NCBI RefSeq assembly: GCF_039403185.1
Contig: NZ_CP135047.1
Span: 372,001 to 436,000, forward strand
Length of the DNA: 64,000 bases
Direction of reading: 5' to 3'
Source of the DNA: Buchnera aphidicola (Formosaphis micheliae)
Lineage (GTDB): Bacteria > Pseudomonadota > Gammaproteobacteria > Enterobacterales > Enterobacteriaceae
In this document: positions 44,483 to 55,117 of the stretch, one piece after another
Layout: every line of letters begins with the position of its first letter
Numbering within the stretch: position 1 is the stretch's first letter
Position numbers and translations under genes: made by a program
Notes under the pieces: generated by a model
The model's input: only the letters and a program-made list of their open reading frames with translations
The model's database searches: none
Told to the model about the DNA's origin: nothing

Positions 44483-47092
44483 ATGACTACATATAATAAC
44501 ATAGATGAAATATACCAACCCGAACAAATAGAACCATATGTACAAAATATATGGGAAAAAAATAATTACTTTAAAGTTACAGAAAATATAAATAAAGAAA
44601 AATATTATTGTTTAGCTATGCTTCCATATCCTTCAGGAAATTTACATATGGGTCACGTTAGAAATTATACTATTAGTGACGTGATATCTCGTTATCATAG
44701 AATGTTAGGTAAAAATGTACTACAACCTATGGGTTGGGATGCATTTGGATTACCTGCAGAAGAAGCAGCAATTAAAAATAATATCTCACCGAAAACATGG
44801 ACTTATCAAAATATACAAAAAATGAAGAAACAGTTAAAACTATTAGGTTTTAGTTATGACTGGAGTAGAGAAATTACTACATGTGAATCCAGTTTTTACC
44901 ATTGGGAACAATGGTTTTTTACTAAATTATATCAATCAAATCTTGTATACAAGAAAAAATCATCTGTTAATTGGTGCCCTACAGACAAAACTGTATTGGC
45001 AAATGAACAAATAATTAATGGATGTTGTTGGCGTTGTAATACCAAAGTAATTTTGAAATACATATCTCAATGGTTTATAAGAACTACTAAATATGCCGAA
45101 GAATTACTTAATGATATAAAATATTTAACACAATGGCCTGATAAAGTAAAAAAAATGCAAAAAAATTGGATTGGTCGTATGGAAATATATGAAATTTCTT
45201 TAAAAATTTTAAATAGTACAGAAAAAATTATAATACAGACCAATATACCTGATGAAATTATAAATACAACATATATATCTATTTCACCATTCCATGACTT
45301 TGTTCAAAAAATAATAAAAAAAAGAAAAAAAATTAAAAAATTTATACAAAATATATGTAACATTATGCAGAAAAAAAATTCTATAAATTGTATAACAACA
45401 TTAGGAATAAATACCAATCAATATGCTATACACCCATTAACTAAAGCTTTATTACCTATCTGGATAAATAATATCTTACTTATTAACGATATTAGCGATG
45501 CTATTTTTTCAACACCTATAAACAATAAAAACGATTTTAATTTTGCTACTAAATATCAAATAAAAAAACAACCTAAATTTATTTTATATAATAAAAAATA
45601 TACTTGTAATCAATATAAAACCAAAAACAATACAAAAAAAATATTATATATTGATCATTTAAATGATCTAAAAAATAAACAAATTAATTCTACAATAATT
45701 AATAAAATACTTAAAAAAAACGGCATCGCTAAATTAAATGTAAAATATAAACTAAAAGATTGGACTGTATCTAGACAAAGATATTGGGGTACACCTATTC
45801 CTATGCTCACGAATAAAAAAGGTAAAATTACTCCAATCCCAGATAATCAATTACCACTCATATTATCTGAACAAAAAAATATAGTAAATTTTCAACATAC
45901 TAAAAATCAAAATAAAATTCATCCAATATATATAAATGGAAAAAAATTTTTTAAAGAATCTGACACATTTGATACATTTATGGAATCTTCTTGGTACTAC
46001 ATAAGATATATTTCACCAAAATTTAATACTGGCATAGTAGATAAAAATGCTTCTAATTATTGGCTACCAATAGATCAATATGTAGGAGGAATTGAACATG
46101 CTACAATGCATTTAATATACATTCGATTCTATCATAAATTATTAAGAGACTTTGGTTGGGTAAAAACAGACGAACCAATAAAACAACTATTATGTCAAGG
46201 AATGGTACTTTCAAATGCTTTTTATTATATAACACATGATAATAAAAAAAAATGGATTGATCCTAAATTTGTTCAAATTAAAAAAAATACAATAGGAGAA
46301 AAAGTATATATACATAATATAACACAAAAAAAATTAATTCATGCTGGTATGATAAAAATGTCAAAATCGAAAAATAATGGAATAGAACCTGATATTATGA
46401 TTAAAAAATATGGAGCAGATACAGTTAGACTATTTATTATGTTTGCAGCACCTGTAGAAAATTCACTAGAATGGAAAGAATCTGGAATAAAAGGTATTCA
46501 TCGTTTCTTACAAAAATTATGGAAATTAATATACTATCATATAAATAATATTTTTTTTCAAAAAAAAATATATCTTAAAAAACTGACAATAAAACAACAA
46601 CAAATACGTTCTTTACTACACAAAACTATTGCAAAAGTATCTGATGACATCGAACGCCGTAAAACTTTTAATACAGCCATATCAGAAATTATGAAATGTG
46701 TTAACTACATTATTCAACAAACAATAGAAAATGAACAAGATTACCTATTAGTACAAGAAGCTTTAACTATAATTATAAAAATGTTATATCCGTTTGTACC
46801 TCATTTTAGTTTTTTCATTTTAAAAAACATGTTAAATACACATACTGAAAACGGTGAAATTTTATGGCCAAAATTTGATCCTAATGCAATTATTACTCAA
46901 TTTAAAACAAAAATTATAATACAAATTAATGGAAAAATACGTTGTAGAATATCTACTAGTTCTTCTCTATCTAAAGAACAAATTGTTAACTTAGCTAAAC
47001 TAGAACCTTCAATAATTAAATATACTAATCATGCCAAAATAAAAAAAATAATTTATATACCTAATAAAATATTAAATTTAGTATTATATTAA
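44483..47092 (+). CDS. leuS: Leucyl-tRNA synthetase with degenerate editing domain
   Basis: Class I synthetase charging tRNA-Leu. It has 869 residues (E. coli 860). HIGH is HMGH at 55-58; KMSKS near 625 and the anticodon-binding region are intact. The connective peptide 1 editing domain (about 220-420) is present in length but not in sequence. TTRPDT reads QTNIPD followed by Glu258 where E. coli has Thr252. YGTGAVMAVPGHDQRD reads NDISDAIFSTPINNKND, keeping only the final Asp351. Hydrolysis of mischarged tRNA-Leu is therefore doubtful. The zinc-type insert near 165-180 keeps CPTD and CCWRC cysteines. Confidence 0.97.
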   Translation: MTTYNNIDEIYQPEQIEPYVQNIWEKNNYFKVTENINKEKYYCLAMLPYPSGNLHMGHVRNYTISDVISRYHRMLGKNVLQPMGWDAFGLPAEEAAIKNNISPKTWTYQNIQKMKKQLKLLGFSYDWSREITTCESSFYHWEQWFFTKLYQSNLVYKKKSSVNWCPTDKTVLANEQIINGCCWRCNTKVILKYISQWFIRTTKYAEELLNDIKYLTQWPDKVKKMQKNWIGRMEIYEISLKILNSTEKIIIQTNIPDEIINTTYISISPFHDFVQKIIKKRKKIKKFIQNICNIMQKKNSINCITTLGINTNQYAIHPLTKALLPIWINNILLINDISDAIFSTPINNKNDFNFATKYQIKKQPKFILYNKKYTCNQYKTKNNTKKILYIDHLNDLKNKQINSTIINKILKKNGIAKLNVKYKLKDWTVSRQRYWGTPIPMLTNKKGKITPIPDNQLPLILSEQKNIVNFQHTKNQNKIHPIYINGKKFFKESDTFDTFMESSWYYIRYISPKFNTGIVDKNASNYWLPIDQYVGGIEHATMHLIYIRFYHKLLRDFGWVKTDEPIKQLLCQGMVLSNAFYYITHDNKKKWIDPKFVQIKKNTIGEKVYIHNITQKKLIHAGMIKMSKSKNNGIEPDIMIKKYGADTVRLFIMFAAPVENSLEWKESGIKGIHRFLQKLWKLIYYHINNIFFQKKIYLKKLTIKQQQIRSLLHKTIAKVSDDIERRKTFNTAISEIMKCVNYIIQQTIENEQDYLLVQEALTIIIKMLYPFVPHFSFFILKNMLNTHTENGEILWPKFDPNAIITQFKTKIIIQINGKIRCRISTSSSLSKEQIVNLAKLEPSIIKYTNHAKIKKIIYIPNKILNLVLY

Positions 47093-47180
47093 TTCTTAAC
47101 TATTATAATTAGAATATAATATAATATTATATATACGTAAAATTATACGCTATACAAAAATAGCATGTTTACTATTTCAT

Positions 47181-48176
47181 ATGATGATAATTTACTCTCA
47201 TAACATACCAGATATTTTACTACACAAGTTAAATACTATATACTTAATTGTTGGTAAAAATGAATTTTTTATTCAATTCAGTGAAAAAATTTTACTTAAA
47301 TACGCAAAAAAAAAATTTTTTTATACAAAAAAAGAAATTACTATTACTTCAAATGAACAATGGAAACAATTAATTTCTATATACTCTAATAACACTATTT
47401 TTTCGGAAAAAACAATTATTATATGTCAGTATACTCTTAATATATTTGAAAAAGATTTTTTATTTAATTTTAAAAAAATATCTAATTTATCTAATCCAAA
47501 TATTTTATTAATAATAAAATTAAATTATATCGTTTATATTAATTATAATATAAATATATTAAATATTATCAAAAAAAAATCAATAATAATTTTCTGCAAT
47601 GCATTGTTACCAAATCAATATATTAATTGGATAAACTATATAATTACTAAAAAAAAATTAAACATACATCAAGATTCAAAAAAATATATATATAAAAATT
47701 ATGAAGGAAATTTATTTGAACTATCTAATATATTAAATATATTAAAATTACTCTATCCATCTACTTTAATAAAAATTAATGACATAAAAAATATTGTAGA
47801 AAATTTAGCTATATTTACTCCACAACAATGGATTGATGCAATATTAAAAAATAAAAAAAAACAATCCATAAACATTATACATAGATTAAGTCAACAGAAA
47901 TATGATCCAATTATTTTAATAAGAACGTTACAAAAAGATTTATTAATCTTAATTTATATGATTAAAAATAAATCAATTAATTTAAATATATTTTTTAAAG
48001 AAAAAAAAATATGTTCCTCACGTCATATAATATTTATAAATGCATGTAAAAAATATACAATAATAAAATTATATAAAGTAATAAAAATTATTACTTGTAT
48101 CGAATTAAAAATCAAAGAAAAATATAATAATAAAACATTATGGATTTTATTAAAAAAATTAACCTTACAATTTTAA
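47181..48176 (+). CDS. holA: DNA polymerase III subunit delta
   Basis: Delta subunit of the clamp loader, which opens the beta clamp. It has 331 residues (E. coli 343). The sequence is highly diverged and rich in Lys and Ile, but YEGNLFELSN, FTPQQWIDAIL and DPIILIRTLQKDLLILI match the family in order. It contains an in-frame A10 at 47306-47315. It lies 88 bases after leuS; lptE (rlpB), which separates leuS from holA in E. coli, is missing. Confidence 0.93.
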   Translation: MMIIYSHNIPDILLHKLNTIYLIVGKNEFFIQFSEKILLKYAKKKFFYTKKEITITSNEQWKQLISIYSNNTIFSEKTIIICQYTLNIFEKDFLFNFKKISNLSNPNILLIIKLNYIVYINYNINILNIIKKKSIIIFCNALLPNQYINWINYIITKKKLNIHQDSKKYIYKNYEGNLFELSNILNILKLLYPSTLIKINDIKNIVENLAIFTPQQWIDAILKNKKKQSINIIHRLSQQKYDPIILIRTLQKDLLILIYMIKNKSINLNIFFKEKKICSSRHIIFINACKKYTIIKLYKVIKIITCIELKIKEKYNNKTLWILLKKLTLQF

Positions 48177-48511
48177 TTTAAATTAAACATTAACAAAAAT
48201 CATTACATTATAAAAACGTATAATTTTTACTATTAATCAACATTCATTAAATATAAATCAATAATTTTTATCAAATTTAATAAAAATATTAATTAATACC
48301 CTTAATAATATAGCTATAATACATTCATAATACATACTTCAAAAAAAACAATAAAAATATTTACACAACATATAATATTTTATGTTTTATAATACTTTAT
48401 TTTGAAATTAATACATAAAAAATATTACTAAATCTAATAACTCTTTATTTACTAAAAATAAATTATTTAATATTATTTAAAACATATAATATTTTTATAC
48501 AAAGGATTTAT
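48177..48511. other. AT-rich spacer holA-tusA
   Basis: 335 bases with no ORF, RNA gene or clear hairpin. A ribosome site (AAAGGA) lies at its very end, before tusA. Confidence 0.4.
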
Positions 48512-48754
48512 ATGAAACATCAAAAAAATCATTTTCTAAATTTAGTTAATTTACGTTGTCCTGATCCAATTATTAGAATAAGAAATAAATTGAGAGAAAT
48601 AAAATTTAATGAAACAATACTAATTTATTCAGATGACCCATCAACAAAAAGAGATATTCCTAAACTATGTTGTTTTATGGGACATACGTTAATACACTGC
48701 TATTTAAACGTAATACCATATAAATATTTGTTAAAAAAAGGAAAAAAAATATAA
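48512..48754 (+). CDS. tusA: Sulfur carrier protein TusA
   Basis: Accepts persulfide sulfur from IscS and passes it to the TusBCD-E relay and MnmA for 2-thiouridine at tRNA wobble positions. It has 80 residues (E. coli 81). The sulfur-carrying Cys is in LRCPDPI; the DDPSTKRDIPKLC segment and PYKYLLKKG complete the fold. AAAGGA precedes the ATG. It stands alone between two spacers of over 300 bases. Confidence 0.95.
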   Translation: MKHQKNHFLNLVNLRCPDPIIRIRNKLREIKFNETILIYSDDPSTKRDIPKLCCFMGHTLIHCYLNVIPYKYLLKKGKKI

Positions 48755-49062
48755 AAATTTTCATTACAACGTAATTAACCTATAAAATATTAGTTAAACT
48801 TTAACAATACTAATTAACATATTTAAAAAAAATATTTTAAATACTATTTAATAAATTTATAAAAAAAATATTTTAATAATTGATAAATTAATATCTGTAT
48901 TAAACTATATGTAATATAGTAATATATATATTTCTTATAAATATTAATTATTTTTTAAAAATATTTAATATAATTTAACTAAAAAAATATACTAATATCA
49001 AATATATAAATATTTTTTGTATTCTTAAATAAAATAATAAATATTCTAAAAAAATAAATGTA
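48755..49062. other. AT-rich spacer between convergent tusA and asd
   Basis: 308 bases of A+T with no recognisable gene or strong hairpin. Confidence 0.4.
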
Positions 49063-50172
49063 TTAAGATACTAACAATTTTAATATTCTACGTAACGGTT
49101 CCGCCGCACCCCATAACAATTGGTCTCCTATAGAAAAAGCAGACAAATATTTATTTCCTAAACTAAGTTTACGTAATCTACCAACAGGAATAATTAATTT
49201 TCCAGTAACTGCTGTAGGAGTCAATTCATGTACAGTATTTTTTATATTATTTGGTATAACCCTGACCCATTGATTATGATTAAGTAATATTTCCTCTATA
49301 TCTACTAATGAAATATCCTGTTTAAGCTTGATGACAAAAGATTGACTATGACACCTTAATGAACCTATCCTTACAGCTGTTCCATCAATTAAAATCTTTC
49401 TTTTAAATCCTAATATTTTATTAGCTTCTTCTTGAGCTTTCCATTCTTCTTTACTTTGACCAGATCCTATATCAACATCAATCCAAGGAATTAAACTTCC
49501 AGCTAAAGGAACATTAAAAAACTCTATTGGAAAATCTTTTGATCGAACAAATTGAGTTACCTTTTTTTCTATACATAATGGAGTAACACTTGAATCATTT
49601 ATTTCTTTAGATACTACTGAATACAATGCTCCCATTTGACGAAGTAATTCTAACATATAATTTGCACCGCTACCAGAAGCAGCTTGATAAGTAGATACAG
49701 AAATCCATTCAATTAAATTAGCAACAAATAAACCTCCTAATGCCATTAACATTAAACTTACAGTACAATTTCCACCAATAAAAGTATTTACTCCTTTATT
49801 TATACCTTTTTCTATTATATGTTTATTAACAGGATCTAATACAATAACAGTATCATCTTTCATTCTAAGAGTAGAAGCAGCATCAATCCAATAACCTTTC
49901 CAACCACTGTTTCTTAATGTATAAAACATTTTTTTTGTATATTCACCTCCTTGACAAGTTATAATAATATTTAATGATTTTAATATTTCAATATTGTATG
50001 CATCTTCTAAAACAGTTGGAATTGTACCTGATATTATTGGTCCAACTTTACCAGGTTGTGACGTTGATAAAAAAATAGGATTTATATTTTTAAAATCATT
50101 TTCTTCTTGCATTCTCTGTAATAAAACAGATCCAACCATACCTCTCCATCCCACAAACCCAACTGTTTTCAT
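49063..50172 (-). CDS. asd: Aspartate-semialdehyde dehydrogenase
   Basis: Reduces aspartyl phosphate to the semialdehyde, the branch point to lysine, threonine and methionine. It has 369 residues (E. coli 367). NADP loop GWRGMVGS is near 8-15, catalytic Cys136 lies in GGNCTVSLML, SYQAASGSG-type YQAASGSGA follows, and the active His is in LRCHSQ. AAAGGA lies before the ATG. With lysA it accounts for part of the lysine supply to the host. Confidence 0.98.
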   Translation of the reverse strand: MKTVGFVGWRGMVGSVLLQRMQEENDFKNINPIFLSTSQPGKVGPIISGTIPTVLEDAYNIEILKSLNIIITCQGGEYTKKMFYTLRNSGWKGYWIDAASTLRMKDDTVIVLDPVNKHIIEKGINKGVNTFIGGNCTVSLMLMALGGLFVANLIEWISVSTYQAASGSGANYMLELLRQMGALYSVVSKEINDSSVTPLCIEKKVTQFVRSKDFPIEFFNVPLAGSLIPWIDVDIGSGQSKEEWKAQEEANKILGFKRKILIDGTAVRIGSLRCHSQSFVIKLKQDISLVDIEEILLNHNQWVRVIPNNIKNTVHELTPTAVTGKLIIPVGRLRKLSLGNKYLSAFSIGDQLLWGAAEPLRRILKLLVS

Positions 50173-50580
50173 TATTTTATTCCTTTATTATTATTGTAAA
50201 TTAATATAATTAATTAAACAAATTTATATTATATATTAAAATTTATTAATACTATATAATAAATTAATTCAACATAATTAACATATAGTTAATAACATTA
50301 TTATATAAATAATCTATACATAAATTATATTCATATAGACAAATAGATCTGATATCAACACTAATAAATTTTTAACAAATTACTATACTGTATTTATTAA
50401 TACAGCATAATATATTATCTAATAAATCATTGTTTATGATAATGAAATAATAAATCTCACACTACGTTATCAATAAACTAATTCTTTAAAATTTATCTTT
50501 TTATAAAAATTATTTTATTTAAAAATCATTGATAACACATATTAATTTAATTTAAATTAAAAATGGATAATATAATTAAA
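50173..50580. other. Divergent spacer asd / yhgN
   Basis: About 400 bases. It contains a 7-bp perfect hairpin with a 4-base loop (CTGTATT at 50388-50394 with 50399-50405), of unknown role. No ORF or RNA gene is seen. Confidence 0.4.
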
Positions 50581-51174
50581 ATGAAAAATATACTCTCTGC
50601 TACAATATTATTAATATTAATCATGGATCCATTAGGAAATTTACCTATATTTATGTCTGTACTAAAAAGAATAACTCCCCATAGACGAAAAAAAATACTC
50701 ATTAGAGAAATGATTATTGCTTTACTAATTATGTTGATTTTTTTATTTTTAGGTGAAACAGTATTAGCTAGTCTTAACTTAAGGACTGAAACTGTATCCA
50801 TATCCGGAGGAATTATTTTATTTTTAATTGCTATTAAAATGATATTTCCAAAAGAAAAAATAAATGAAAAAATAATTCTTTTAAAAGAAGAACCTTTTTT
50901 AGTACCATTAGCTGTTCCTTTAGTAGCAGGTCCTTCCTCACTAGCTACGCTAATATTACTTACACATGAATATCCAAATAAACATTTATATCTTACAGGA
51001 GCTCTCATCATTGCATGGGCTATTACTGTAACAATACTATTATCATCTGAAATATTTCTTCGTTTATTTAGCCCTAAAGGAATAGACGCATTGGAACGTT
51101 TAATGGGATTAATACTAATTATGCTATCAACACAAATGTTCCTTGACGGTATTCAATCTTGGTTTCAACATTAA
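50581..51174 (+). CDS. yhgN: MarC/YhgN family inner-membrane protein
   Basis: Integral membrane protein of unknown function, UPF0056 (MarC) family. From the ATG at 50581 it has 197 residues, as in E. coli; an ATG at 50563 would add 6 residues without match. Six hydrophobic segments are apparent. LILIMDPLGNLPIFMSVL, ETVSISGGIILFLIAIKMIFP and RLMGLILIMLSTQMFLDG are strongly conserved. Retention in a much reduced genome suggests a needed transport role, but none is known. Confidence 0.93.
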   Translation: MKNILSATILLILIMDPLGNLPIFMSVLKRITPHRRKKILIREMIIALLIMLIFLFLGETVLASLNLRTETVSISGGIILFLIAIKMIFPKEKINEKIILLKEEPFLVPLAVPLVAGPSSLATLILLTHEYPNKHLYLTGALIIAWAITVTILLSSEIFLRLFSPKGIDALERLMGLILIMLSTQMFLDGIQSWFQH

Positions 51175-51518
51175 CTATTTATAATCTCAATCATGTATAT
51201 ATATATCATTAAAACTATAAAAAAAAATCGTTCGATTTGTATAAAAATAATAAATTATAAATAAAATTTGTATAAATAAAAAACTATATAATAGTTAATA
51301 ATATTATTTATACTAATTAATAATTTATTATATATAAATTAATAACGTATATCAATACTCTTATATTTTATTAAATCTAATTTTAACAACACAATCATAA
51401 TAACAATACTACAAATAAAGTTATGATATACTTAATATAATCATTTAATAATCAATTTTAATTAATAAATGAAAAAACAAATAGAAGTTATAAATAAAAC
51501 TACCATGAGATACACAAT
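51175..51518. other. Spacer yhgN-pgk
   Basis: 344 bases, very AT-rich, no gene recognised. In E. coli epd precedes pgk; no trace of it is seen here. Confidence 0.4.
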
Positions 51519-52685
51519 ATGATTCATTTTTCTCAATTAAATATTTTTAACAAACGTGTATTAATAAGATTAGACTTAAACGTACCCATAAAAAATAACA
51601 TCATACAATCTCACGCTAGAATTTTAGCTGCATTACCCACTATTAAAATCGCATTAAAAAAAAATGCAAAAGTTATCATTATGTCTCATTTAGGTAGACC
51701 AAAAATAGAACAATTTAATCCAGAATTATCATTATTTCCTATCTATCAATTTTTAAAAAAAATATTAAAGAATAATACTGTTTATTTTTGTAAAGATTAT
51801 CTAAATGGCGTTTATATTAATAACGGTGAATTATTAGTTTTAGAAAACGTACGATTTAATATAGGAGAAAAAGAAAACAAAAGTACTTTAGCTAAAAAAT
51901 ATGCTAACTTATGCGACATTTTTGTTATGGATGCTTTTGGTGCAGCACATCGAATTGAAGCATCTACTTATGGAGTTATGGAATTTTCTCCTATATCATG
52001 TGCTGGTCCATTATTAATATCTGAAATAAAAGCAATTACACAAGCTTTAAAAAATCCTAATCGTCCAATGGTTGCTGTAATTGGAGGTGCGAAAATATCT
52101 ACGAAATTTAATATATTAAATTCCTTAGTAAATATAGCAGATAAAATTATTGTAGGAGGAGGAATAGCTAACACTTTCATAGCTATTAATAACAATATAG
52201 GAAAATCTTTACATGAACCAAAATTTATTCAACAAGCTAAAATATTAACAAAAAAAAACAATATATTAATTCCTGTAGATTCTAGAGTAGGGACATATTT
52301 TGATAATAACACTCCTGCGAAAATAAAAAAAATTAATGAAATTAATAATGATGAAGAAATTATGGATTTTGGTGATCAAACTATAAAAAATATGGTCTTA
52401 ATATTAAACTCTGCTAAAACTATTTTATGGAATGGACCAGTCGGTGTTTTTGAATTCCAAAATTTTAGGGAAGGTACAAAAATATTAGCAAAAACTATTG
52501 CTAAAAGTAATGCTTTTTCAATAGCCGGAGGAGGAGATACTTTAGCAGTAATAGAAATGTTTTCTATAAAGCATAAAATTTCATACATTTCAACTGGTGG
52601 AGGCGCTTTTTTACAATTTATAGAAAAAAATACACTACCTACTATAGAAATGTTAAAAAAAATCACCATGCATAAAAACATATAA
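51519..52685 (+). CDS. pgk: Phosphoglycerate kinase
   Basis: Glycolytic ATP-forming enzyme. It has 388 residues (E. coli 387). RLDLNVPIKNN near 19-29 binds substrate, SHLGRP lies near 62, and GGAKISTKF near 192, GPVGVFE and GGGDTLA bind the nucleotide. No strong ribosome site precedes it. fbaA follows after a short gap, the conserved pgk-fbaA pair. Confidence 0.98.
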   Translation: MIHFSQLNIFNKRVLIRLDLNVPIKNNIIQSHARILAALPTIKIALKKNAKVIIMSHLGRPKIEQFNPELSLFPIYQFLKKILKNNTVYFCKDYLNGVYINNGELLVLENVRFNIGEKENKSTLAKKYANLCDIFVMDAFGAAHRIEASTYGVMEFSPISCAGPLLISEIKAITQALKNPNRPMVAVIGGAKISTKFNILNSLVNIADKIIVGGGIANTFIAINNNIGKSLHEPKFIQQAKILTKKNNILIPVDSRVGTYFDNNTPAKIKKINEINNDEEIMDFGDQTIKNMVLILNSAKTILWNGPVGVFEFQNFREGTKILAKTIAKSNAFSIAGGGDTLAVIEMFSIKHKISYISTGGGAFLQFIEKNTLPTIEMLKKITMHKNI

Positions 52686-52742
52686 TTTTATCTCTTTTAA
52701 AAAATAAGAATAAAAGTGTTTTTTTTAAATAGGAAAATAATT

Positions 52743-53822
52743 ATGTCAAAGATATTAAATTTCCTAAAAGCAGGAGTAATTTTTGGGGATGATATCCAAA
52801 CACTATTTCAATTGGCAAAAAATAATAGATTCGCTATACCTGCTGTTAATTGCATAAATACAGATTCAATAAATACAGTTTTAGAAACAGCCGCTGCAGT
52901 ACAATCTCCTGTAATTATTCAATTTTCTTTTGGAGGTTCTGCATTTATTGCTGGAAAAGGTTTAAAAACGAATAAACCAATTAAACAAGCTGTTATAGGA
53001 GCAATTGCTGGAGCAAAACATGTACATTTAATGGCTAAATACTATGGAATTCCTGTTATTTTACATACTGATCATTGCCATAAAGAAATATTACCATGGA
53101 TAAATGGTTTATTAGAATCTAGCGAACAACATTTTGAAAAAACAGGTATTCCTTTATTTTCATCACATATGATCGATTTGTCAAAAGAAAAATTAGAAAC
53201 TAATTTAAAAATATGTTCCCTATATTTAAAACGTATGAAAATAATTAATATGTTTTTAGAAATTGAATTAGGTTGTACAGGTGGAGAAGAAGATGGTGTA
53301 GATAATAGCGACATACATAGTTCATATTTATATACTCGACCTGAAGAAGTTAATTATGCATACGAAATGTTACACCCAATTAGTCCATATTTTACTATAG
53401 CAGCTGCTTTTGGAAATGTTCATGGTGTATATAAATTAGGGAATATTCAACTAAAACCAATAATCTTAAAAAAATCTCAAGAATATATTAGCAACAAACA
53501 TAAATTACCTCATAATTCTCTTAGTTTTGTATTTCATGGTGGTTCCGGATCATCTGATATGGATATCAAACAATCTATAGAATATGGTGTAGTTAAAATG
53601 AATATTGATACTGATGCTCAATGGGCTACCTGGAAAGGTATTTTAGAATTTTACGAAAAAAATAAATTTTATTTACAACATCAATTAGGTAATCCAAATG
53701 GTCAAAATGAACCAAATAAAAAATATTATGACCCACGTATTTGGATTAGAAAATCTCAAATATCTATGTCCCAATGTTTAAAAAAAGTTTTTCAAAAACT
53801 AAATGCCTGTTATACTTTATAA
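52743..53822 (+). CDS. fbaA: Class II fructose-bisphosphate aldolase
   Basis: Zinc-dependent aldolase of glycolysis. The ATG at 52743 has AGGA upstream and gives 359 residues aligning from the first residue with E. coli (MSKILNFLKAGVIFGDD); the in-frame ATG at 52716 would add 9 unmatched residues. Zinc ligands and catalytic Asp are in HTDHCH; ELGCTGGEEDGVDN, NVHGVYK and FHGGSGS follow. It ends with a hairpin terminator at 53852. Confidence 0.98.
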   Translation: MSKILNFLKAGVIFGDDIQTLFQLAKNNRFAIPAVNCINTDSINTVLETAAAVQSPVIIQFSFGGSAFIAGKGLKTNKPIKQAVIGAIAGAKHVHLMAKYYGIPVILHTDHCHKEILPWINGLLESSEQHFEKTGIPLFSSHMIDLSKEKLETNLKICSLYLKRMKIINMFLEIELGCTGGEEDGVDNSDIHSSYLYTRPEEVNYAYEMLHPISPYFTIAAAFGNVHGVYKLGNIQLKPIILKKSQEYISNKHKLPHNSLSFVFHGGSGSSDMDIKQSIEYGVVKMNIDTDAQWATWKGILEFYEKNKFYLQHQLGNPNGQNEPNKKYYDPRIWIRKSQISMSQCLKKVFQKLNACYTL

Positions 53823-53851
53823 TCACTTATATTAAATAGCATATTTTATCT

Positions 53852-53891
53852 AAAATTAGAGGAGAATAATACTAATATTCTCCCTGATTTT
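53852..53891 (+). terminator. fbaA terminator
   Basis: GGAGAATA at 53861-53868 pairs with 53876-53883 around a 7-base loop. AAAAT/ATTTT flanks extend the stem across a small bulge. The 3' side runs into TTTT and a T-rich stretch, making this the most classical intrinsic terminator in the window. Confidence 0.75.
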
Positions 53892-54137
53892 CAATTATTT
53901 TTCTAATATTTTTTTTAATTATATATTGATTTAATAAAAAATTTGCACTTGTTTTTTTAAAAAAAATAAAATATAATCTTAGAAATTTAAATATTAACAT
54001 TGAAATATGGATATACAAATAAATAACTTTAATCAATTAATTCGTATAAAATTTCAATTTAAAATATCTTAAAAAAATATATATATAATATTTATAAAAA
54101 ATATATTTCACAAAATAGTCAACTAATAAGGAAAAAA
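53892..54137. other. Remainder of the fbaA-mscS spacer
   Basis: With the terminator this makes a 315-base spacer. AT-rich; apart from the AAGGA site before mscS nothing could be identified. Confidence 0.4.
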
Positions 54138-54989
54138 ATGGAAGAATTAAATGTAGTGAATGACATTAATCATGCTGGAAATTGGTTAATAAAAAATCAG
54201 GAGCTACTAATAAGACATGTAATTAATCTTACTTCTACCATTATAATTTTAATTGTTGGACTATTTATAGCAAGAATAATTTCCAATGGAGTTAACAAAA
54301 TTGTAATAACTAGAAATATAGACACTACCATTGCTAGTTTCCTTTCTACTGTAGTAAGATATACAATTATAACATTTACATTCATTGCTGCTTTAAGTTG
54401 TATAGGTATACAAACTACATCTGTAATTACAATACTAGGTGCTGCAGGAATGGCTATAGGATTAGCATTACAAGGTTCTTTGTCTAATTTTGCAGCTGGT
54501 GTATTACTAGTAATATTAAGACCATTACGTACAGGAGAATATGTAGATTTAGGAAATATTTCAGGTACAGTAACTAACGTTCATATTTTCTACACTATGT
54601 TAAAAACATTAGATGGTAAAATAGCAGTAGTCCCCAATGGAAAAATAATCTCTGGAAATATTATTAATTATTCAAGAGAACCGGCTAGAAGAAACGAATT
54701 TATTATATGTTTGTCACATGATAATGATATTGACTTAGTTTTTTGTATATTACGTAATGTCGTAAATAGTGAAAAAAGAGTATTAAAAGATAAAGGAATA
54801 ATTATAGGATTAAGTGAAATTACTCCAATTTCACTAAACATTATAGTACGATGTTGGAGTCATATAGATGATCTAAATACAGTATATTGGGAATTAATGG
54901 CTAAATTTAAAAAATCACTAGATGAACAACATATTTATCCTCCTTGTGCTACTAAAATAGAAGTTAATCTTTTTAAAAAACATCTCTAG
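54138..54989 (+). CDS. mscS: Small-conductance mechanosensitive channel MscS
   Basis: Heptameric inner-membrane channel that releases solutes under hypo-osmotic shock. It has 283 residues (E. coli 286). Transmembrane helices lie near 27-49, 66-90 and 95-125; the third is the Gly/Ala-rich pore helix (GAAGMAIGLALQGSLSNFAAG). A beta domain and cytoplasmic cage follow. AAGGA precedes the ATG. It is complete and less diverged than the neighbouring recC. Confidence 0.97.
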   Translation: MEELNVVNDINHAGNWLIKNQELLIRHVINLTSTIIILIVGLFIARIISNGVNKIVITRNIDTTIASFLSTVVRYTIITFTFIAALSCIGIQTTSVITILGAAGMAIGLALQGSLSNFAAGVLLVILRPLRTGEYVDLGNISGTVTNVHIFYTMLKTLDGKIAVVPNGKIISGNIINYSREPARRNEFIICLSHDNDIDLVFCILRNVVNSEKRVLKDKGIIIGLSEITPISLNIIVRCWSHIDDLNTVYWELMAKFKKSLDEQHIYPPCATKIEVNLFKKHL

Positions 54990-55117
54990 CACTATAAAAT
55001 AATTAAATAAATTATAAATTAATTATTATACACTATATAAATTACAAAATATTCTCATAAAATATTGAACATAATTAATGTACATCAATATTTAAATAAT
55101 AAAAATAAAAAAATCAT

